Source: Hemibagrus wyckioides
Taxonomy: Eukaryota; Chordata; Actinopteri; Siluriformes; Bagridae
Reading direction: 5' to 3'
NCBI RefSeq assembly: GCF_019097595.1
Contig: NC_080717.1
Location: 8,657,501 to 8,721,500, forward strand
DNA length: 64,000 nt
Positions 1 through 12,062 of this stretch are shown in pieces; position 1 is the first letter of the stretch, and each line of letters opens with the position of its first letter. The notes under the pieces are model-generated. The model did not search any database. It was not told the DNA's origin and saw only the letters and a program-made list of their open reading frames with translations. A program made the position numbers and the translations under genes.

Positions 1-407
1 AATAAGTGCTTGGGTGTGAGTGTGTGAATACCAATACATGAGCATGTGAAAAAAAATCAATACATATCGAGTGCAGTGCCAGTGCAAGTACACACACTGC
101 CCCAGGCATGGTCCCACCACCCCTTACCACCCCAACCTACCCACCCCGGTAATTTCTGTAGCTGTGTATATACCTGTGGAACAGCATTTTGAGTTAGCTG
201 TTGAATTATTATTGAGACTGAGACAGGAATTGCTGATGTTCGGTCCACATCACGTCCAAGGTAGTTTTTCAGTTGCATCTAAACCACCATTTTGCCTCAA
301 ATTATCGGGTGGAAAAAAATGTGGACTGAAAGCGGGAAACGTTCCGTTTGCTGCCGTTAGCAACAAAAACTAACTAAAAAAAAAGCAACTAAAAACTCCT
401 GAACATT

Positions 408-1165
408 CATGCAGTTTTCTGATCAGCCAATGATTTGGCAGCAGCACAATGCAATAAATCATGGAGATACAGGTCAAGAGCTTCAGTTACTCTTCATACC
501 GAACATCATAATGGAGAAAATTCTGATCTGTGACTTTATTTGTAAGAAGGTTAGTTCCAGATGAGCTGGTTTGAGTAATTCAGAAACTGCTGAACATCCG
601 GGATTTACATCGAATGATGTGAAAAATACAAAACAGCCAGTGTGTGGAGGGTCTACCGGCTGTTGATGAGAGAGATCAGAGGCCGAGCTGACAGGACGTC
701 CATAGTAACTCAAGTAGAAACTCAACTCCAGAGGTAACTCAAATGTGGACCAGCAGTCTCAGGTAATGTTCACATCATCCATCAAAACATGGCATGATTG
801 TTGGTGCCAGAGTTTGAGTATTTCAAAAACTACTGATCTCCTGGGATTTTCCCACACAACAGTCTAGAATTTACTCAGAATGGTAAAAAAAAAACGAACA
901 AAACAAAACTGAGTGAGCGACAGTTCTGTGGGTGGAAATGCCTTGTTGATAAGAGAGGTCACAGAAAAATGGTCAGATTGGTTCAAGCCTTCAGGAAGGA
1001 TATAAGAACTCGATCATTTTGAGCAGGAAAGCGTCTCGGAAAGCACAACACATCAAACCTTGAGCTGGATGAGCTACAACAGCAGAAGACCACATCAGAT
1101 TTCATCAGCCAAGAAGAGAATCTGAGGATATCACAGAAGAAGGGTGGAACATCACAGAGCTGAAG
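408..1165. repeat. Old dispersed fish repeat, copy 1
   Basis: Shares diverged blocks with 32728-33270: TCAGCCAATGATTTGGCAGC, GGAGATACAGGTC, GAACATCCGGGATTTACATC, and GAAAGCGTCTCGGAAAGCAC. The internal order is conserved. It lacks any frame and looks like a non-autonomous DNA element. Confidence 0.6.
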
Positions 1166-2290
1166 ACTGGAAAAAGATCAGGTTTGACTGGGTTTTTTTT
1201 TTTGCCCAATCAATTTTTTGTGCCCACACTTCCTGATCAGAAAAAATTAAGTATCCTGTGGCAATACTACTGAATACAAGTGCTGGCACTGGAAATTCCT
1301 TCTATAAATGCTATATAAGTTACAAAAAGCCATGTCAATGACTATACACTGTTAAATAACAGCACTTTTTTCATATATCTATTCATTATTAGACTTAGAT
1401 TATGTGGACCGTTTGCTATGCATTAGCTGTTACTATAGAAAAGAAATGGGTGCATGATACAAACCTGTGATTTACCTTAACGCTATTGGAACCCTGCCGT
1501 TATAGGAAATTAATTAACACCTTCAAAATAAAAAAAACAAGCCTGTAGTTTATTAAATAGTTTGTTCTGAGGATGCTGTACATGCTGTGCTTGAGAAACC
1601 ACTGCTTTTTATAATGCACCATGAAACCACTACTTTTTTTTTTTTTTTTTTTTTTTACCAACCTGCACAACTGAAGTTGGGCCTAAACAAAAAGAACTAA
1701 AATAAAATATATAATTCACTGGAGAACTGCTGTTAAAAGCATGACATGTTTTTTTATGTATTCAGAAAAGGGGACCTTTAATATATAAAAGCTCTGTTCA
1801 TTCGTCTCTCCTCTGGAAGGCCCTGCTGCTCAAAAATAAAGCAGAGTTGTGGTGACAGAGCAGGCCTTAGGCAATTGCTGTGTGCTGTTTACCAGTCACA
1901 AGACTCAACCCTGCCTGTAAGGAGCATCAAAGGTCACGGAAAACTTGTGGGAATCCACCAGAGGCAAAAGAACCTCCACGGAGTTAAAGCATGTACGATC
2001 AGAGCCAATACAAACTGCCTTTGTCTCCCAGCTCCTGAGACGAGCGGTGATGTCAGAGCTGTTTATTTGACTTTAATCAGAGTTTAATCAACATCGACCA
2101 AATGCTGGATTCATTTTATCCTACAGAGTGTCCCGAAAGTCTCCGCACCTTGAGGAGAGCACACTTATTTTAGCAAAATGTCTTGCAGAATTTTAGTTTA
2201 TATGAAATATTTTGTCACACAGCTTTTCGACAAATGAAGCAAATATTCTCATGGACGAATCAGGACTCTGTCACAAGGTTGAAGAAGAAG

Positions 2291-2470
2291 CCTTTATTAT
2301 CGCCACACATATCCCAGATAAGGAAGTTGGGATCAGCAGCTACAATACCACACCCCTGGAGCAGGGAGGTTTTAGGGCCTTACGAAGTTGCCTAACAGTG
2401 GCTGCTGGGGCTTGAACCCCAATCCTCCGATCAACAACCCTTAGAGCCTTAACCAACTGAGCTCTGGGTT
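2291..2470 (-). repeat. tRNA-derived SINE (family 1), reversed
   Basis: On the minus strand it starts with a pol III A box-like AGCTCAGTTGGTTAAGG and a B box-like GGTTCAAGCCC (about 2408-2418). It ends in the tail complement of CCTTTATTATCGCCACACAT. The body is partly deleted. It is not a real tRNA gene because no acceptor stem can form. Confidence 0.82.
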
Positions 2471-4714
2471 GGGGTTTTTTTGGGATGGATGAACAGGAAA
2501 CGCATCACATGGCAAGCACGACACACATTACACAGCTGCCACACTGAGTTGGGAGAGATGTTTCACAAAGTAATGCCAATCATGTAGAGGACGTTTTATA
2601 AATAAGCTTATATTGTCCTAAAAATGTGTCTCTCCTAGGAGACTTTTTTTGGACACGCTGTCCTTCCACTAGAGAAAGCAGACGTGTTTATGCTGTTATA
2701 TGGCATCTGACTGAAAGGAAAGTAGCAGACTATCCTTATGTTTAACCACGCTGTCATTTTGAGGACTTGACAGCATCAGTGCTCATTTTATAAGACTGTG
2801 CATCATTAAGACTCATTATATTTATTTATCATACTGCCTCTTAGTTACGCAAGCTGGGTAAGCTAATCTAGACAGCGAGTGTTACTAACATTAGCGAAAG
2901 TTATTTAGCTGACATCTACTTACTCCTCGACTACCTCCCTTTAATGAGGAGTTTTTTCTCCTCTGGATGAAACAGCCTGGGATCCTTTACCCAGCCGGAC
3001 GTGAAGAGCTGCTAGTGCTCTTAAATGCTTTGAGGCACTTTCAGGAATAGAAAGAGATTTGCTAAGTGGTCTGCCTGTTTAAGTGGAATCAGCAGTTCAG
3101 GGGACAGCCCATAAGGATCTCAGTCCGTTTTATGGATTTGTCTAAATGCTGTTTAGTTTCTTCCGAAGTGAAGGTGAATAATTTGATCTAGCTTTTACCT
3201 TTGCAGCATTGCGAGGAATTCAGCCCCACACATGGCAACCGCAGCCACAACCCATGTGGTCTTTCAGTCGATAGCATCCAATCAGTTTACAGCACTGGGA
3301 GATCCAGCATTGATCTCTCTCATTACGATAATTAGCTATCATATCAAACATGCCATGGATCAATCAGTCCGACTGTCGGGCCGTTAATGAAGGACGCACT
3401 TCAGAGGTTCAATTGGAAGGCTACAGAAATGCAGGTTTGATCAAATTCCTGAGAGATTCGGAGAAGCAGAGGCAGTGATGTTGGAATGATTCAGCGCTGA
3501 AGTATTGGCTCAAAGTTCAGCTCTGTGCTCATTAATAAGGCGGTGGTACATAAGACTAGCATGTTAGCACAGATCTCGTGCTGTGTATGGAAGCTTCCTG
3601 ACTAAAGAAGTAAAAGCCTCTGTACCTCTGTTCCTCGTGTTTTTTGAACAGTTTTGAATTTGGTTTAAACGTGGAACTTTAGGATATAAAAAGAGAAAGT
3701 TCTCCCAGTAATTGGTGTGAAAATGAACAGTGGATATGAGCTAGATCTTCATCTAAATACATGGAACTAGTTACTGCAGATCACACAACACACACACACA
3801 CACCATCTCTATATGCACACATAAGACCAAACCATACACAACCACATACCATATATATATATATATACTAATAAATGTATATTATATTGCTTGCTTATGT
3901 ATACATCTAGCTCGTTGTTTCATTTTTAAATACAGCCTGTAGTCAGTGCCGATCATGGCCCTGAAGGGATAATATTTCATAGCAGGGTGCCTGCCCTATC
4001 CAAATTACAGCCATAGAACTCACACTCGCACTACTCATTAATATGCATAATCAGATACCCGGCATTCATTAATATTCATTAGCCAGCATGTGTAAGTTGT
4101 GTGACACTAAATGTGTGCAGGAAGAGGAATAAAATATCTGTTTATACACGGCAGCCTATTTAGCAAGGCTCTTCAACGCTAGGTCTGTGTGTGATCGGTC
4201 AACATTTCTGATTTTTTTAAAAAAAAAAAGTCCATTTAAACACACAGTATACTTTAACCACTGGGTAGAGTGGAGTGTAACACCAGTGGCATCAGATAAT
4301 GGTGGTCCATTTTAGACAGTTTATGTCTGTTCACACTGTCACAGAGCGGGAACGTGTTGATTTAAAGCCTACAAACCAGTATGTCTTCCATGTAACACAC
4401 AACCTGTGCTGTACGGTTTATTACCCTGGCATGTGGATTGGCCTACAGCCAGTGACAGGAGGTGAAATAACCATTAAAAACCTTATCTCAAATTTTCTTT
4501 GCCAGATATTTGCAGGTGCTGGCGTGTGCTACGAGCTCTGAGTGTTGAGAAGCTGAAGAGAACTCTGTCAGGGTTTATGCCACATACACAGCTGGCATGC
4601 AGAGTTTGTTTTACTTTTTCTGTGTTTAATATGTTGATTATTTTAAGGGAACTTTAAGGGAAGTCTTCCTAATTTCCGACGTCTTTTATATTTCAGATGA
4701 TGTTTTCCTTGAGC

Positions 4715-4870
4715 AGTTGTGGTTTAAGTGGTTGTTGATCAGGGTTCAAGCTCTCCCTGCTCCAGAGGTGCTGCCCCTGCGCTCCGACCCCAACTTCCCC
4801 TTCAGTTGGGATATGCAAAGAAATGAATTCCACTGTGCTGTAATTATGCGATAATAAAGGCTTCGTGCCC
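4715..4870 (+). repeat. SINE family 1 remnant
   Basis: It keeps a B box-like GGGTTCAAGCTC, the body (GCTGCCCCTGCGCTCCGACC) and the tail (GCGATAATAAAGGC). The A box and part of the body are lost. Confidence 0.72.
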
Positions 4871-6054
4871 TTAGTTCTTCTTCCTAGTCCAGTTGAGTTG
4901 CTCCTGTGCTCACAGTAGCCTCGGATTCCTGTTCTTGGCTGACAGAAGTGAAACCTGATTCCTGCTCTTATAACCCTTCCACCTCAGTATGTTGAGTGTT
5001 ATGAGATGCAGCTCAGCATGGTTGTAAATTGTACATAGTCTGGTCATTCTCCTCTGACCTCTCTCATCATCAAGGTATTTCTACCCACAAATACTACCAC
5101 TCGATGGATTTTTACACAAACTCTGTAGACTGTTGTCTTCTACAATAATCCTAAAATTGTTAATGTTACGATCATTTCAGCTAACACTAGCTAGTTTTTT
5201 ATGTGATTTGGGACATGGCCTATGCATTGCTGGGTGTTGATTGTAGCCGAGGGTGAATCGCTGAGATGGCGTGTCTTCACGAGGTACACATAGTCTGTTA
5301 AGCAAAAAACAATGCTGCATACATTTTAATCTCATTTTCATTCAAGCTGATGCTTTTGACCTTTACGTGTTGTATAGCTTGTCGCTGCACAAGCTGGGCT
5401 TGAACATTACATCACATGACCATAACATACAGATATATCTAACCTGTACTAGGAACTCAATAACTTAACTAAAAATACCCCCGGAAGCACTAATTCTCTG
5501 ATACATCCTTTGCCCATATCTTCTGCATTTTTAATACTTCGCACAAATTCCTTCCTTCCTCAGAGGATATAAAGGGAATCTTTACCACTACGTCAACTCA
5601 GACAGGATATATGCTAAATTACTGAATTAACCTCATGGTACAGATTCCATCATATGTTGTGAGAAATATATAAGTTGAATGTGGTCAGTCAGATGATCAG
5701 AAAAAGAATCTTACATATAGTTTACATAAAAATGTTACGTTTCTCAACAAAACGTGATTTCATAGCTCATACTAAACTTAATATAAAGTTTCTTAATTAC
5801 TAGAATGAATGAAGTGAGCGTGATCAATTCATGTAGTATTAATGAAAACCAATTTCAGAGTTCAGGTGTGAGGTGATTTTATTCAGGGTTTCTAAAAACA
5901 CGCGCAAACTAATTGTGTTATTGTTAGGCAGGTCAATCACGTGGAAACGATCATGTGGAACACATCTGAATGAAGTAAATTCAATGCACTTTTTTTGTCA
6001 GTATTCAAGGAGTTATTTCTACTGTGAATTTCATAATATATATATATATATATA

Positions 6055-6610
6055 CACTACCAGTCAAAAGTTTGGACACACCTTTTAATTCAACGTTGTT
6101 TGTTTAGGGATTTATTTTCTACATTCTAGAACAATACTGGATATTTTCAAAACTGTGAAATAACACACATGGACTTGAGTAATCCATATGTAATGACAAC
6201 AAAAAACAGTCAGTTGTTATTTTAAGACACGAAGGTCAGGTGTTCTGGAATAGTTCTTGCAAGAACAGTATTGTCAAGTGCATTTGCAAAACCCATCAAG
6301 CACCATGATGAAACTGGCTCACATGGAGACCATCCCAGTAAAGCAAGACCAAAACTGACCTCTGCTGCAGAGGAGAAGTTCATTTAGAGTTACCAGCCTC
6401 AGAAATCACCAATTAACAGCACCTCAGATTAGAGCCGTTATGAAGGCCTTACAGAGCATCAGTAGCAGTCAGTAGCATCTCAATATCAACTGTTCAGAGG
6501 ACATTATTGTGGATTTCGGCCGCCTTCAGCATTGTTTTACAATGTAGAAAGAAATAAACATCAGGAAAGACCATGGGATTAGAAGGTGTCCAAACTTTAG
6601 ACTGGTAGTG
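6055..6610. mobile_element. Tc1-type MITE, 556 bp, with TA target duplication
   Basis: The ends are CACTACCAGTCAAAAGTTTG on the left and the near-complement ACTTTAGACTGGTAGTG on the right. TA flanks both sides (6053-6054 and 6611-6612). The inverted ends are like those of salmonid-type Tc1 elements (family knowledge). The interior shows no frame, so it is non-autonomous. Confidence 0.88.
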
Positions 6611-6616
6611 TACTGT

Positions 6617-6618
<2 letters not shown>

Positions 6619-6668
<50 letters not shown>
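6619..6668. repeat. (AT)n microsatellite
   Basis: About 25 AT units just outside the right end of the 6055-6610 MITE. Confidence 0.95.
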
Positions 6669-6675
<7 letters not shown>

Positions 6676-6678
6676 GTA

Positions 6679-6750
6679 CAGTGTTTTACACCATGTATGT
6701 ATATATATATATATATATATATATACATACATACATGGTGTAAAACACTG
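6679..6750. repeat. 72-bp palindrome with AT core
   Basis: The arms CAGTGTTTTACACCATGTAT and ATACATGGTGTAAAACACTG are exact complements around a TGTATAT/ATATACATAC core. One extra CATA unit on the right is the only asymmetry. It could extrude as a cruciform. Confidence 0.92.
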
Positions 6751-7066
6751 CAGAATCCTTCCAGATGCACGCACTTAAGGTCGAACAAATGACTAAAATC
6801 CAAGAGCTACTCTGGGAATAATTACATTACCCAACTCTCCCCTGCTAAAAACAATCCAGTCTGAATAGGTCTATAGATAAAGTCTGAATTTAGTCCAAAT
6901 ATGTTGAGTTTTTGCTCATTGTTGAATCTCAGAAAAGAACAGATTTCACACAGATGTTCTCAGAGAGGGCAGTATAACAATCACAAAAACACAGTACAGG
7001 AAAAGCCCATTTTCGGAGAATATGCCCTTTTCAACCTTAGCTTCACTCAGCTTGGCTCTGACTCAC

Positions 7067-7181
7067 CGATAAAGCCCAACTGGGAGAATTCGAGGATCAT
7101 CCAATCCTCTGAAGGCTGCTGGAGAGCAAAGTTCTTCATTGTGGTGAAGTAATTCGGCCGGGCCACGATGTCGTCCTCTAG
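7067..7181 (-). CDS. mgat4b: mgat4b internal coding exon with EDD motif (last exon visible)
   Basis: This 115-bp exon encodes [19 protein letters not shown], then [19 protein letters not shown] plus one base of Gly. The EDD in LEDDIV is the DxD-like motif that binds the metal ion and UDP-GlcNAc in this glycosyltransferase family. The acceptor is ...atttctcAG and the donor is GTGAGT. The exon leaves in phase 1, so the next exon should begin GN and continue KMF.... No such exon was seen between 1 and 7066, so the remaining, mainly C-terminal part of the enzyme should lie beyond the window's left edge. Confidence 0.95.
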
Positions 7182-8039
7182 CTGAGAAATAGAAAAAGAG
7201 AAACAGAGAGAGAGAGAGAGGCTGTTAGAAAGAACCCGGTTGAGTGAAGAAAGAATCAGTCTTGTTATTTGAAATATCTTTGTTTTTATTCCCCTTTTCA
7301 GCCTGGCCTTTTGATTGGTTGTTATTTGTAAGTCAGACATTTCTGCAGAATAATGGAGCTATTTAAACACTAGACAGAGGCCTGGGAGAGACAATAACAG
7401 ACGTAAAGGGCTCCGAGAGTCTCGCTGGAGAGACAGATGAGGCAGTGGAGGGATGAATAAAAGGACAAAAGCAGGATGTTACCCCAATTTGCTGCCATCT
7501 TTGAACATGAGCCATATGTTTACTGCAGTCGTAACCACCGGCTTATGGAGCAATTAACACTCTGTATGCAATAAATACCAGATGGCAACCAGGGGAATCT
7601 AGTTTAGTCGGTGTCATTATGCATGTGCATCTCCAACAGTGTGACATCGTACTGTTAATTAATGTTTCGGATCCGTGTTTTGACTTGGACTGACGTCGAA
7701 CAAGCTTCTGGATCACATAGTGATGGCCATTTTCCAGGCTCTCAGTTCAGGTCACCACAAGAGAGCGCATATTACACTCACCCCAGCAACATTACTCCTG
7801 TCTTTTAGCACAGATTCTATATACTGATATTAGTCTTTACTTTGAGATTAGTTTTAGGGATTGTGTGTGTCCTCATATGATCCAAACCGTTCATGAAGAT
7901 CCAGTACTGCAGGCTCGATGCAGCCAACAAGAAAACATGTGCAAAGCAGTGTACTGGTTTTATGACCTAAAAATCAGAAAGGCAACTACAGTACATACAA
8001 CTCTACTGAAATACTTTATACTGTAGTAATAAATATTTC

Positions 8040-8500
8040 CTTAATAATTTCCTTTTTTGGGGGATGATTTAAATACTTTCCTCTGGTTTTATGTACTCTT
8101 ATTCTTATATTTCTTGTTTCTTTTTTTACAAACTTTATTTAATGATTTTTTATATAAATTAATTTCATTTTACTTTGTGTAGTTTTTTCTTGTATGAACT
8201 CTATTTTAAATGATTTCTTACACTTTCTTTTCTTAATTTTATTCTTGTTTTTGTTTCTTTGAAAAACTCCATTTCATCTGTTTTTATTTACTCTTTCTGG
8301 GGTTTAGTTCCAAAGCTTTTTAATATGATTTCATCTGTTTTTTATTTACTCTCATTCTTGATTTTTCCCTTTATAAGCTTATCTCACTTTCCTTCATAAA
8401 TTTCATCTGTTTTTATTTATTTCCATTTGTTTTTTTCACCTGTTTTTATTCATGTTCACTCTTATTTTTCTTTTTTCTTGACATTTTCTAAACATTTATC
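8040..8500. repeat. T-rich degenerate repeat tract
   Basis: About 460 bp of T-rich sequence with recurring TTTCATCTGTTTTTATTTAC-like units (near 8272, 8327, 8399 and 8437). On the transcribed mgat4b (minus) strand this is A-rich. No gene. Confidence 0.7.
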
Positions 8501-8601
8501 TTTCGCATTTTAGACGATCATTTCTACACATACTCTGCCTCTGCTGAATTCTTTTTATTGCCTTAATTTTTTGTGAATTTTATGTATAAGAACATGATTA
8601 G

Positions 8602-8603
<2 letters not shown>

Positions 8604-8632
<29 letters not shown>
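8604..8632. repeat. (TG)n microsatellite
   Basis: About 14 TG units. Confidence 0.95.
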
Positions 8633-9298
8633 GTCTCTGACACTTTTATAGGCTTTGGCTTTAGTAACATATTAAGGCAATGCCAAGGTTCCCTGTCACC
8701 TCTTGCTTCATAGGAATTCACATGGAAAATATTTATTAGTAAAAGTAGGTGTGTCATAAAAACAAATCACAGAGAGAAGAAAAAAGGGGTGTGTTAACAT
8801 GTGCTCAGTTAACATCTGAATCTCCAGATTCCCCAATTTCTGTGGAAATACACAGGAAATAATTACGATAGGCTTTAAACAGTCTCCAAATCTGTCTCTC
8901 TCTCTCTCTGTGTGACTCAGTCAAATCATCTGCAGACCATAAATATCATCCGTCATCTTCATATCAACGTGCCAGAGTCTGACACAAACACATATCATAA
9001 ACAGATCATTTTAATCCAGCCTATTACGAGTACTTAAAGGGGTTATTTGTCATTTTTAGAGCTCACAAGTTCCTGGGAGCAAAACTACGATTAACAGGAA
9101 AATACTGACAAGTTCCTCCTCCAAAATAAGCCCACCCCCACTGCTGAAACTACACAGGCCTAAATATGAGTTTCTACTTCTTAAAAAGAGCAGTGTGGTG
9201 AAGATCTGATCAAGCAGTGAAAAGAAGCTCAACCAGAAAGAGAGGTGGAAGTGACACTGAGGCAGCATAGCATTTCACTGTTTACCAGCTGACATATA

Positions 9299-9818
9299 CA
9301 CTATATTGACAAAGGTTTTGGGATGTCTGCCTTTACCTGAACATGAATGTAATATGGAGTTGGCCTGGCTTTTGCAGCTATAAAAGCTTCAACTCTTCTG
9401 GGAAGGCTTTCCACAAGGTTTAGGAGTGTGTTTATGGGAATTTTTTGACCATTCCTCTAGAAGCGCATTTGTGAGGTCAGGCACTGATGTTGGACAAGAA
9501 GGCCTGGCTCACAGTCTCCGCTCTAAATCATCCCAAAGTTGGTTGAGGTCAGGACTATGTGAAGTTCCTCCACACCAAACTCACTCATCCATGTCTTTAT
9601 GGACCTTGCTTTGTGCACTGGTGTGCAGTCATGTCGGAACAGGAAGGGGTCATCCCCAAACTGTTCCCACAAAGTTGGGAGCATGAAATTGTCTAAAATG
9701 TCTTGGTATGAAGCTGAAGCATTAAGAGTTCCTTTCACTGGAATTAAGGGGCTTAGCCCAACCTCTAAAACAGAACACCTGAATTCATTGATTTAGAGGG
9801 GTGTCCCAAAACTTTTCC
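9299..9818 (-). mobile_element. Internally deleted Tc1-like element (family A), reversed
   Basis: It begins CACTATATTGACAAAGG after a TA and contains the C-terminal transposase region on the minus strand, reading a decayed [16 protein letters not shown]. It closes near 9818 with the complement of the TTTTGGGACACCCC terminal segment. The N-terminal half of the transposase gene is missing. The end-to-interior junction (about 9768-9778) is the one also seen at 12.5, 41.7 and 51.5 kb. Confidence 0.85.
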
Positions 9819-10711
9819 TACTTACTTCTCTGATGAGATGAGTACCAGCAAGGTAGATAAACTATAAGTAAAAATGTCAATTAACATAAAAAAAAAAAAA
9901 AACAAGCTTACATTAGCAATGAAAAGAGTTCCTGTAGCGAGCTAGCTAGCTTCTTGAGCAATAACAATAAAAATGAATGAACTAGTTAGTTATCAGTAAA
10001 GTACATGAAAGCACTACAAAGACACCTTGCTAACAAGATTACAATGATTAACATAGTCTTTAGACGTAGTGCTTTAGAGAAGTGGAAGAAACTTTGTTTT
10101 TATAGCGTTAAAATCACTTAGGAATGAGTCCAGAGCGTGTCATGTAGCCGTGCTAGCAAAAAACACAAAGTACTATACTTAGTAATGCTATGAAGTTTGC
10201 TAATGAATTCATCAGAAGTAAAATAGCATGTGGATAACTAGAATTAGCTGAATTTTGACTTCATCACCACTTACTTAAGGACAGGAAACAATGCTAGTCT
10301 GACCGGCAAAGGAAGATGCCTCAGTTTATTCAAGTCTTTGTGTAGTCCTGCATACTGAAATATTTTACTGAGGTTTAATCAGGGCACTCATTCTCAACTG
10401 GCTTATCCTTGAGTGTCTGGCTCTAACTCTGTCATATACTAGTAACTTAGTAAAATATTTTTCACTGTGCAGGTGTACACAAAGACACACATAAAATGAA
10501 GCTATTCTTTGTCTCTCAAAAAGGCATGAACTCCATAAATTAAAATTTAGCTTTGTTTTTTGCTAATGCCAGGGTTGACTAGCATCACTTCCGCTAAAAT
10601 AAGAGGTGAGTAACCAGCTAATGGTAGTTATCTACATGCCATTTTACTTCTCATTAATTTATGAGCAAACTATGTAGCTTTAGTCACGCAGTGGTCAGTC
10701 CCAAACTATGT

Positions 10712-11000
10712 AGATCCCAGTCTGCAGTGGTCAGTATCTATCAAAAGTGGTCCAAAGAAGGAACAATGGTGAACCGGTGACAGGGTCATGGGCGGCCGAG
10801 ACTCATTGCACGTGGGGAGTGAAGGCTGGCCCGTGTGATCCGATCTAACAGGCTACTGTTGCTCAAATTGTTGAAGAAGTTAATGTTGGTTCTGATAGAA
10901 AGGTGTCAGAATACACAGTGCATGATGGGTCAGGGCAAAAGGCAGCAAAAGGGGGACCAACACAATATAAGCTGGTCATAATGTTATGCCTGGTCAGTGT
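10712..11000 (+). mobile_element. Tc1-like derivative (family B), 5'-truncated
   Basis: It begins at TCTGCAGTGGTCAGTATC, the part coding for the second helix of the transposase N-terminus, and ends GGTCATAATGTTATGCCTGG. The internal join between the HTH region and the right end reads ACACAGTGCATGATGGGTCA, the same join as at 23.2 and 46.07 kb. Confidence 0.8.
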
Positions 11001-11566
11001 AATTAAACCGAAACAATACTTATGTATAACAAAGTACAAGCACTGAAGCATTGTCCACCTCTGACCTCCACAGGCCCAGTGCAGTAGTGACAGAGTTACA
11101 CTTCTTACTGAACAGAGAGAAAAGACTTCCGTGTCACATGAAATAAAACTGTATCAATAAACAAGCTTCCTGGACAACTTGTACACACACAGACACACAG
11201 ACACACACACACACCAGCTGCTGCCTTTCTTTTGATGAAGAGGAGAGGGAGTGAGCTCTTCAGCAGCTATTTTGTTCAGCACATGTGCAGCACAGCACAT
11301 TCAACACATCCATCTGTTACGGTTCATATAATAACACTGCAGTTAGACTGCATTCTTCTTTGTTGGGCTTTGAGGCCAGCTATAGATCCTTGAAATTTTG
11401 AGATCAACAACACTCGCTGCAATTTACCTTTCTCTGTCCGTTTGTTTTCAGCTATAGAGCTGAACAAGGGCCATGAAAGCAGTACACACACGTGCACACG
11501 AGTGCGAGCAAGAACGGATATAAAGAAACCGGAGTGTGTAATAGGAGTGTGTGGAGAACGGCTTAC

Positions 11567-11642
11567 CTGCACATAGTAAGTGCCTTTGGACTGGGCGTAC
11601 ATCATCAAGAAGCAGTAATCCAGGTTCTGCTTGGTTCGCCAT
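11567..11642 (-). CDS. mgat4b: mgat4b internal coding exon, catalytic core
   Basis: This 76-bp exon completes the Arg codon and encodes [17 protein letters not shown] followed by SKGTYYVQ. It is the near-invariant stretch just before the EDD metal-binding motif in GT54. The acceptor is ...cttccAG and the donor is GTAAGC. It leaves in phase 0, directly before the codons of the LEDD motif on the next exon. The SKG rather than EKG reading favours MGAT4B over MGAT4A (family knowledge from memory). Confidence 0.95.
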
Positions 11643-12062
11643 CTGGAAGTGTAACACGGACAAGGCTTTAGAAAAGTGTGTGCAAGCCCAAGATTAAAGA
11701 CAGAGGCATACAGCTCACAGATTCTTTAGCACAATGAACTAATGTGCATTTATCATGGGTTTATTTTGGATTTCGAGTCCATAATAACTTATTTTTATAT
11801 ACACTGAGCACAGAGCAATATAAACTAAACGCACTTTTATTCACTACACATTCTCTTTTCTTTCTAAAGCATTACATCCGATTTGTTCAGACTTACACAT
11901 GCATTAAGAGATAATAGCATTTCAGGAATCTGTTTCAAACACAGACCATTATGCTTCCCACATTCACTCACACTTTTCATTACACTAACAGCACTGTGGA
12001 GTATGTTGAGTTTGGAGTGTTCCCCTGTGCTATCCTGTATTAGTAAATACAATAAGTACATA

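Larger units (their letters stand above)
1..7066 (-). other. mgat4b: mgat4b intron (5' part), 3' of the last visible exon
   Basis: I see no coding exon here on either strand. The stretch holds an old dispersed repeat (408-1165), a possible mariner-type terminus near 2124, SINE remnants (2291-2470 and 4715-4870), a Tc1-type MITE (6055-6610), an AT tract and a palindrome (6679-6750). The parts 1-407, 1166-2120, 2471-4714 and 4871-6054 show only AT-rich, unstructured sequence plus short CA and AT runs at about 3788-3868. Calling it intron is inferred from the phase-1 donor at 7066. Confidence 0.7.
7182..11566 (-). other. mgat4b: mgat4b intron, about 4.4 kb
   Basis: This lies between the EDD exon and the preceding 76-bp exon. 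It contains a short GA run, a T-rich degenerate repeat block (8040-8500), a (TG)n tract (8604-8632), a reversed deleted Tc1-like copy (9299-9818) and a second Tc1-derived fragment (10712-11000). The rest, including 7223-8040, 8640-9298 and 9820-10710, shows no gene. Confidence 0.85.

Noticed and set aside
7047..7340. Single 97-codon minus frame over the EDD exon as a complete gene
   Set aside because: Only 7067-7181 matches the enzyme. The rest is intron beyond clear splice sites.
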